Positions 29,964 through 34,578 of a stretch of DNA of 34,578 nucleotides are shown here, one piece after another (the first letter of the stretch is position 1; every line of letters begins with the position of its first letter). Origin of the DNA: Phoronis australis (Eukaryota > Phoronida > Phoronidae). Under the pieces are notes generated by a model. It made no database searches and was not told where the DNA came from. It saw nothing but the letters and a program-made list of their open reading frames with translations. The stretch is taken from contig NMRA01000005.1 of assembly GCA_002633005.1 (NCBI GenBank), positions 2,253,412 to 2,287,989 of the forward strand, written 5' to 3'. Made by a program: the position numbers and the translations under genes.

Positions 29964-30390
29964 AACACCACGTTCCTTACAATATCGCTTTTTATCACTC
30001 CCGTTGGTCTGGTCACTCAGCTTGTCCGGAACCTGCTTTGCAGTTTGTCATAGCCCAGCTGGCTGTTTGGTGAACCCAGTTGGTACTTTAGATGATATTT
30101 GCCCATTTGGCAGTTTGTACCCATTTGCTACTTGTTATTTAATTTGCCGTTTTGCTCGATCCACTTGGTAGGCAATCGTCCAATACCCATTTTGTATTAT
30201 ATACGCATTTGGTACTATGCTAACCTGTGCCACTTAGTATCAGATATTCAATTACACATTGGGTATCGAAAATGTGTAATGTTATCTCTTATAATTAAGG
30301 AACCCATCTGGTTCCTTCTGTGAAATATTTATTTGTAGAGCTGTGACTCTGAAATTCCCAATGCAACTTAAAATATATATTATTCTTAAT
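29964..30390 (+). repeat. Repeat X (first copy of the X-Y-X block)
   Basis: Same boundaries as the other copies at the left; at the right it ends in TATTATTCTTAATG where the B-repeat insertion starts. Confidence 0.7.
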
Positions 30391-30391
30391 G

Positions 30392-30566
30392 GGTGATGTC
30401 AGCATTCCCGTGCTGCCATTATGGCGTTTTGTCCATGCCCATCTTGCAGAGTCTTAGTTAGTTTTATCTATTTACGTCATAATAAATGACAATATTCGCA
30501 ATCCTCCTCTTGTTTTACTTTGCAACATACCTCGTGGCGTACCCCGGGCAAAATAGATTACGATAA
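30392..30566 (+). mobile_element. Solo B repeat of the YR retroelement
   Basis: Near-identical to 6728-6893, including GCATTCCCGTGCTGCCATTA and GTACCCCGGGCAAAATAG. It replaces the first ~25 bp of Y. No recombinase gene is adjacent, so it is a solo copy. Confidence 0.75.
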
Positions 30567-31018
30567 ATCCTATTATTTGGGCAAATAACATTCTACAGCC
30601 CTTCATGACTCATAACCAACTCCTAGTTAGTTCCTACCAAGTCCGATAGTAACGCTGTTTTTTCTTGCTCTCAATTTCCAGTTGGCCCAGCCTCAAGCAA
30701 CAGTCCATTCACTCGTAAGTTTTCCCAATTAGACAATTTTATACCTATCCCACCCTCCCTCTCCTGGGCTCAACAAAATCTCAATTAAACTGATTTATAC
30801 CTTTCCCTCCTTCCCTCCCTACCTTGTGTCGAACAAAATCTGCTGCTGGTTATTGGTGTTATTACATACTCTGCTGGTACCTCCTTCAAACCCGGAGCGT
30901 ATTACTGTCAAGCAAGAAAAGACGTCATTGGCTAGTCACCAGACCTGCAATCTGGCATCCATCACTGCAGCTTGCCTCTCTCCACCCCTGTTACAGCTCT
31001 CAGCACATACTGAACCAC
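30567..31018 (+). repeat. Repeat Y and linker between the two X copies
   Basis: Y runs through CCTATTATTTGGG and CATTCACTCGTAAGTT to about 30830. The linker to 31018 (with GTGTTATTACATACTCTGC) has no match elsewhere in the window. A GTAAGT donor at 30718 and TTACAG acceptor near 30989 could define an intron. Confidence 0.55.
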
Positions 31019-31463
31019 AACACCACGATCCTTACAATATCTCTATTTATCACTCCGGCTGGTCTTCTCACTCTGGCTATTCTGGAACCTGCTTTGCATG
31101 TTGTCATAGCCCAGTTGGCTGTTTGGTGTACCCACTTGGTACTTTATATGACATTTTCCCATCTGGCAGTTTTTACTCATTTGCTACTTGTTATTGAATT
31201 TGCCACTTTGCTCGACCCACTTGGTAGGCAATCAGCCAATACTCATTTGGTATTATGTGCCCATTTGGTACTATGCTAACCTATGACACTTAGTATCCGA
31301 TACTCAATTACACATTGAGTATCGTAAATGTGTGTGTTATCTTTTGCCATTAAGGAACCCATTTGGTTCCTTCTGTGAAATATTTATTTGAGGAGCAGTG
31401 ACCCTGAAATTCCCAATACATCTTTAAATGTATATATTAATCTTGGTGTTTTGTTTGTCCCCC
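31019..31463 (+). repeat. Repeat X (second copy of the X-Y-X block)
   Basis: From AACACCACG to TTTGTCCCCC, with the same motif series as the others. It ends exactly where the hAT N-terminal part begins on the other strand. Confidence 0.7.
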
Positions 31464-32103
31464 GTAAATGGTTGATCCCGTAATATTGCTCAGGAAGAAG
31501 ATCCAACTCTGAGCCACTATTACCCCGGTTGCGTTGGACGCCGCAAACGCGTGACTTTGGTGGTGATACGCCATCTTGCCCATCTGACCAAAAACGACTC
31601 GATCGGATCGAAATCGGGACTGTAGCATCCAACGTGCAGGATATTGCTCGAACCAACGTGTTTTACACAAGTCGATGATGTGTTTTTCCTCCCGCTGCTT
31701 GAGCAACATCAACGAGGATTCGCTACTTTTTGGAAAAAAATAAGCACTTTTTTAGCTTATCAGTCTTGTTGCGGATGCTGTATATGGGACATGACTGTGC
31801 TATTACCAGACTCAAACTATGTGATGAACAGTGCATATAAACTGCTTTAGCGGCTTTCTTTTTTATGAGAGCCTGTGTGCCGTTCTGAGCTTCGATCATA
31901 TTAGAAGCGCCGTCGTATGCCTGTCCTCTCATGTTGCTAATGTCCATTTCCAAGTCATCAAATAATACTCGCTGTATTTCATTAGCAATGTGGTCTCCTG
32001 TAATCATCTGAAGTGCATTGAACTTCCAATATATTTTTGTCTCCCGAGGCAGACCTTTATACACATTCCATCGCATGGTGGCTCGAGCCCCCGTGTTATT
32101 CAT
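31464..32103 (-). pseudogene. hAT transposase, N-terminal/middle part (DUF4371-like)
   Basis: On minus, 32103-31723 encodes KFNALQMITGDHIANEIQ, LEMDISNMRGQAYDGASNM and KAVYMHCSSHSLSLVIAQSC. After a frameshift at an A-run near 31735 the protein continues as LLKQREEKHIIDLCKTRWFE to about 31464. RGQxYDGAxNM...A.Y.HC..H.LNLV...CKTRW is characteristic of DUF4371-type hAT transposases. Residues normally following CKTRW are degraded, and the C-terminal dimerisation region lies beyond the X-Y-X block, at 29446. The BED-type or TTF zinc finger expected further upstream was not found. Confidence 0.75.
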
Positions 32104-32559
32104 CGATATTAAAGCTATGAATCGAGTGGAAGTTTGGCTCGTTTTCTGCTTTTTTCAGAGTTTTCGTCATGTTTTGTTTTTCTGAGGTGGACCTTTTTGC
32201 CCACTTCGTCAAATGGGTGGGTCTTTCTAGCCCCCCGAGTCCCCCGTCTCCTGGGTGCGCACATGAATAAGTATCTTCACGTCCGCTATGTCAAACGAAA
32301 GTCACCAAGGCGATCAAACTTTTTAGAATTCATATGTGAAATTGTTACACAAATATCCAAAGAAGTTGTCATTTTCTCACTTACTATATTCAATACGCTT
32401 TTCCAAAATATGGCACACGCCTTTCTAGATCTATCTGGTACATTAAGGAATACCACTTGAATTTATTTCTTATTTACCTTGTAGCAAGTGGGTCCTTACG
32501 ATTCACTTTCATTTGTAGAAATCGTGATTTCCTTTAAAAAACTATTTTGTCCTTTTTAG

Positions 32560-33368
32560 AACAAGACTTCATTACCAAAGTACGAGGTATTAGAAGCAGA
32601 CAACACCAGCTACATCTACATGATTCTCAAAGCCGTTGTTCAAACTGGCGACTTTCATATCATTGACGCAATGGAAAAGGAATTATTGCTATTCGAAAAA
32701 GAAAAACTTCCGTGTAAAAAACTGATACCAGCCATGGAGAGAATGCTAAAAGAACAGGGTTCTTTCATAAAAGTTTCGGTTCCTTGTGTTATCAAAAGTG
32801 AAAGTTATGGAGTTTTAAAATTAAATAATTCTTTCTCCTCGAAGACCTGTCCTTGCATGGATTATTTGTTAAAAGTTTTGACAACAAATTTGATTACGTT
32901 AACTGTAAACTCGCTGTCGAAGGAATAGCCACGCTTCAAGCGCCATCTTTGATGTTACACCAGGCTGAGGTTGAAAATTGATTTTGAAAGAAAGTTGTGA
33001 CCGACTTCAAATTCATCGACTTGCAGCTAGCAACAGTCGTATCACCTGCAGTTGATCTGGTTATGATGGTATTCACGGGCACAAGCGTGACTTTTCGGAG
33101 ACAACACCTAACTAAAATTCTCTGAGACTATTACGCCAAATTTGTCAATGTTCTGAACATGGCGGATGTGACAGTTTCTGATCGTTTCATGTACGAGCTA
33201 CGCGCTGGAATGGGTGTTGTTTTTTTCATAGCTTGTCTACACAATATTGTCAGAGGCATAGGCGGTGGAGTGGAGGCCTCTCGTGAAATTTGGGAACATA
33301 TCATAAACACTAGGAACGATGGAGATAATGTAGATACCTTCTGTGGGCTTTTAAAGAACATTGTTTAG
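32560..33368 (+). pseudogene. EcKinase/CHK kinase-like pseudogene
   Basis: After an acceptor CTTTTTAG the first frame reads EKELLLFEKEKLPCKKLIPA, MERMLKEQGSF and IKSESYGVLK. The frame shifts near 32830 to FFLLEDLSLHGLFVKSFD, FDYVNCKLAVEGIATLQAPS and LMLHQAEVEN. After a short junction another frame reads DFKFIDLQLATVVSPAVDL, FRRQHLTKIL, a TGA and DYYAKFVNVLNMADV, ending at 33368. Order and motifs (LP, LLEDL, A..HA.S, FIDxQ...SP..DL, RR.HL...L..YY) match EcKinase-like small-molecule kinases. About 100 residues, including the HGDxxxxN catalytic loop, are absent between LMLHQAEVEN and DFKFIDLQ. It cannot be an active kinase. Confidence 0.7.
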
Positions 33369-33369
33369 A

Positions 33370-33603
33370 CTGTCTTTAAACCCCTCGCAGTCTATCCGTC
33401 CTGTTCTTTGTAAAGAAAAATGTACATAACGTCGTTTTGCTGACGGGTGTTCACCCTTCTGATTCTCAACTGGGGTAGATATATTCATTGTCCAAGATTC
33501 GGTGAATCAGTTTCCTTCGACGTAAACATTTGCCATTTTACTTGGCGCATCTCAGTAGAATTAACACTGCGACAGTTGTCAAGAGTAAGAGCTCAGTGTT
33601 CAT
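33370..33603. other. Stretch without recognised gene
   Basis: Nothing supported in this flank of the kinase pseudogene. Confidence 0.4.
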
Positions 33604-33769
33604 AGACGGATCCAGGAGGGTCAAGGTTACAGGGCCCCTCCTCTTTTTCCCCTGATTTTATTTATATTATATCAAGCATTTTCAAATTGCTGTCTTGGAA
33701 CCGTCTTTTTAAAAAGTCTGTAACCCGCCTCCATCCTTTTAAAAAATCCTGGATCCGACCCCTACCGTT
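33604..33769 (+). mobile_element. Short hAT-type MITE
   Basis: The left end carries CGGATCCAGGA (in AGACGGATCCAGGAGGG), and the right end carries its inverse TCCTGGATCCG before ACCCCTACC. The interior has CCCCTCCTC and, at its right, two tandem units of about 38 bp marked by CTTTTTAAAAAG/CCTTTTAAAAAA. No target duplication was confirmed. Confidence 0.5.
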
Positions 33770-33783
33770 GAAAAAGGATTAAC

Positions 33784-34026
33784 TTGTATATACAGGTTGT
33801 AACAAAAGTAATAACAGACTGTGCGTTTACATCGAATTCGGGGTCACATATTCTCAGGAAGTGGCTTCTAACTCTCGGTAATTCTCTTGTACACTATTTT
33901 TTTAAAAAATGTAAATATCTATTGAGGTGTCTTTTCTGTGGACTTTGGAAGGTCACCACATTGAGTGGTTATGCTCACTTTCCCATCAGAATTGTTACTG
34001 CAAAAATGGTCAATACGGGAAAGTAG
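33784..34026 (+). other. 80-codon frame of unknown significance
   Basis: An open frame without recognisable motif or splice context. It is listed only because nothing else occupies the stretch. Confidence 0.1.
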
Positions 34027-34122
34027 AGCCAATCAGTATACAACACTAGAAGCCCTGTTCCACGGTTGGTTGACAGTTTCCCGGTAAAATGGGCATGAGC
34101 TGTCTTACAACATCTCTTGTGG

Positions 34123-34578
34123 CGCTTTTTGTTGCCCATCTTATCAGATATTACCTATTATACGTTATTTACCTGTATTCATTATATTGTAATTGTATTA
34201 GTCATAATAAATGACCTTATATCGCCTACCTCGGTCTCCTTTTCATCTCTGGTAACGAGCTTGCGACGCACGTATCATTTATCTGTATTCGGGACATATG
34301 TCGTTCATAAATGGTATTTCACTCGTTAAATATATTTATGTGAGCATATGGACTCGTTTTTCTCCTTTTCCCCCTCATCTCGGTTTATTCCATTATTCCT
34401 TTGTGTAGGACTACACGTCGTTTTCCCAGCCTTCGCAGTGGTCTGCTGTTATCACGTGCCTCGAGTTTGGTCAGCTCTTAGCTCTTATAGGCTGACGATT
34501 GTCACGTGTCTTTAGGGGCATTTTTCTTTGTTATTGTAACCTCTCTTTCAGTTCACCTTGTTCCGGCCACATTGTCGT
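34123..34578 (+). mobile_element. Tail of a second YR-type retroelement (B then A, cut by window end)
   Basis: 34123-34277 is a diverged B repeat: it keeps GTTGCCCATCTTA, AGTCATAATAAATGAC and a CTCGTGGCG-like GCTTGCGACGCACG. It is followed by CTCGTTAAATATATTTATG and a pyrimidine-rich run with CTCTCTTTCAG, matching the A2 segment at 6894-7305 in the order of features. The window ends inside the A-like segment. Confidence 0.5.

Larger units (their letters stand above)
29123..30830. repeat. Direct repeat unit B (hAT C-terminus + X + insert + Y)
   Basis: Copy of 25798-27389 in the same orientation, 3325 bp further on. It differs by the 175-bp insertion of a YR-retroelement B repeat at 30392-30566. 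Unlike copy A it continues past the CCCTCC run into further sequence and a second X. Confidence 0.85.

Noticed and set aside
30824-31279. 151-codon plus frame with repeated THLVL segments
   Set aside because: It runs through repeat X; the protein-like repetition only reflects the TACCCATTTGGTA motif, and other X copies do not keep it intact.
31464-32103. Active hAT transposase
   Set aside because: A frameshift, loss of the region after CKTRW and the X-Y-X block separate it from its C-terminus.
33131-33361. 76-codon minus frame
   Set aside because: Antisense to the C-terminal part of the EcKinase-like pseudogene.

Overview
The window looks like nuclear DNA from a metazoan, most likely a marine invertebrate such as a lancelet, hemichordate or cnidarian. 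I cannot fix the lineage. The evidence is short exons with GT/AG borders and AATAAA signals, no bacterial-style operons, and animal repeat families: hAT with DUF4371-type transposase, a TTAA-target Kolobok/T2-like family, tyrosine-recombinase retroelements, a Penelope-like GIY-YIG tail, THAP, YqaJ-like and EcKinase-like fragments. It is a repeat-rich accessory region. No large intact gene is present; nearly every recognisable coding stretch is broken by stops, frameshifts, insertions or a 909-base assembly gap.

Layout. 1-574: a hAT-like end and the 3' end of a TTAA element (K1). 2169-8947: a multi-exon plus-strand gene with phase-compatible splice sites, an acidic middle, a terminal exon and a polyA signal, carrying one in-frame TAG. 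Its introns hold a foldback-like repeat, a 229-bp MITE and a tyrosine-recombinase retroelement with a split-direct-repeat tail. 9050-11500: no gene; one TTAA-type inverted-repeat end. 11517-12320: minus-strand repeat pair X/Y. 13085-15850: a ~299-bp dimeric satellite, split by a YqaJ-like nuclease pseudogene and a second tandem array built around TTAAGACG. 16292-18571: a hypothetical protein gene cut in two by a complete 1.35-kb TTAA element (K2); deleting the element and one TTAA joins the frame exactly. 18684-18965: Penelope-like GIY-YIG remnant on minus. 19569-20255: hAT-type ends. 21077-22225: a palindrome cluster and element copy K3.

23488-24396 is an assembly gap, with a THAP-domain start reading into it from the right. 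25238-25456 is a HIRAN-like exon. 25798-27389 and 29123-30830 are two direct copies of a 1.6-kb unit (hAT C-terminus plus X plus Y), with K4 between them. 29446-32103 is a hAT transposase gene on minus whose middle is replaced by an X-Y-X repeat block. 32560-33368 is an EcKinase-like pseudogene lacking the catalytic-loop region. 33604-33769 is a short MITE, and 34123-34578 is the tail of a second split-repeat retroelement.

The most interesting themes are the TTAAAGGAG family, which in four copies carries a degenerate acidic reading frame resembling the region before P2X7-type C-terminal domains, and the repeated B-A-B direct-repeat architecture of the retroelements. All family names come from motif recall by eye, without database search.
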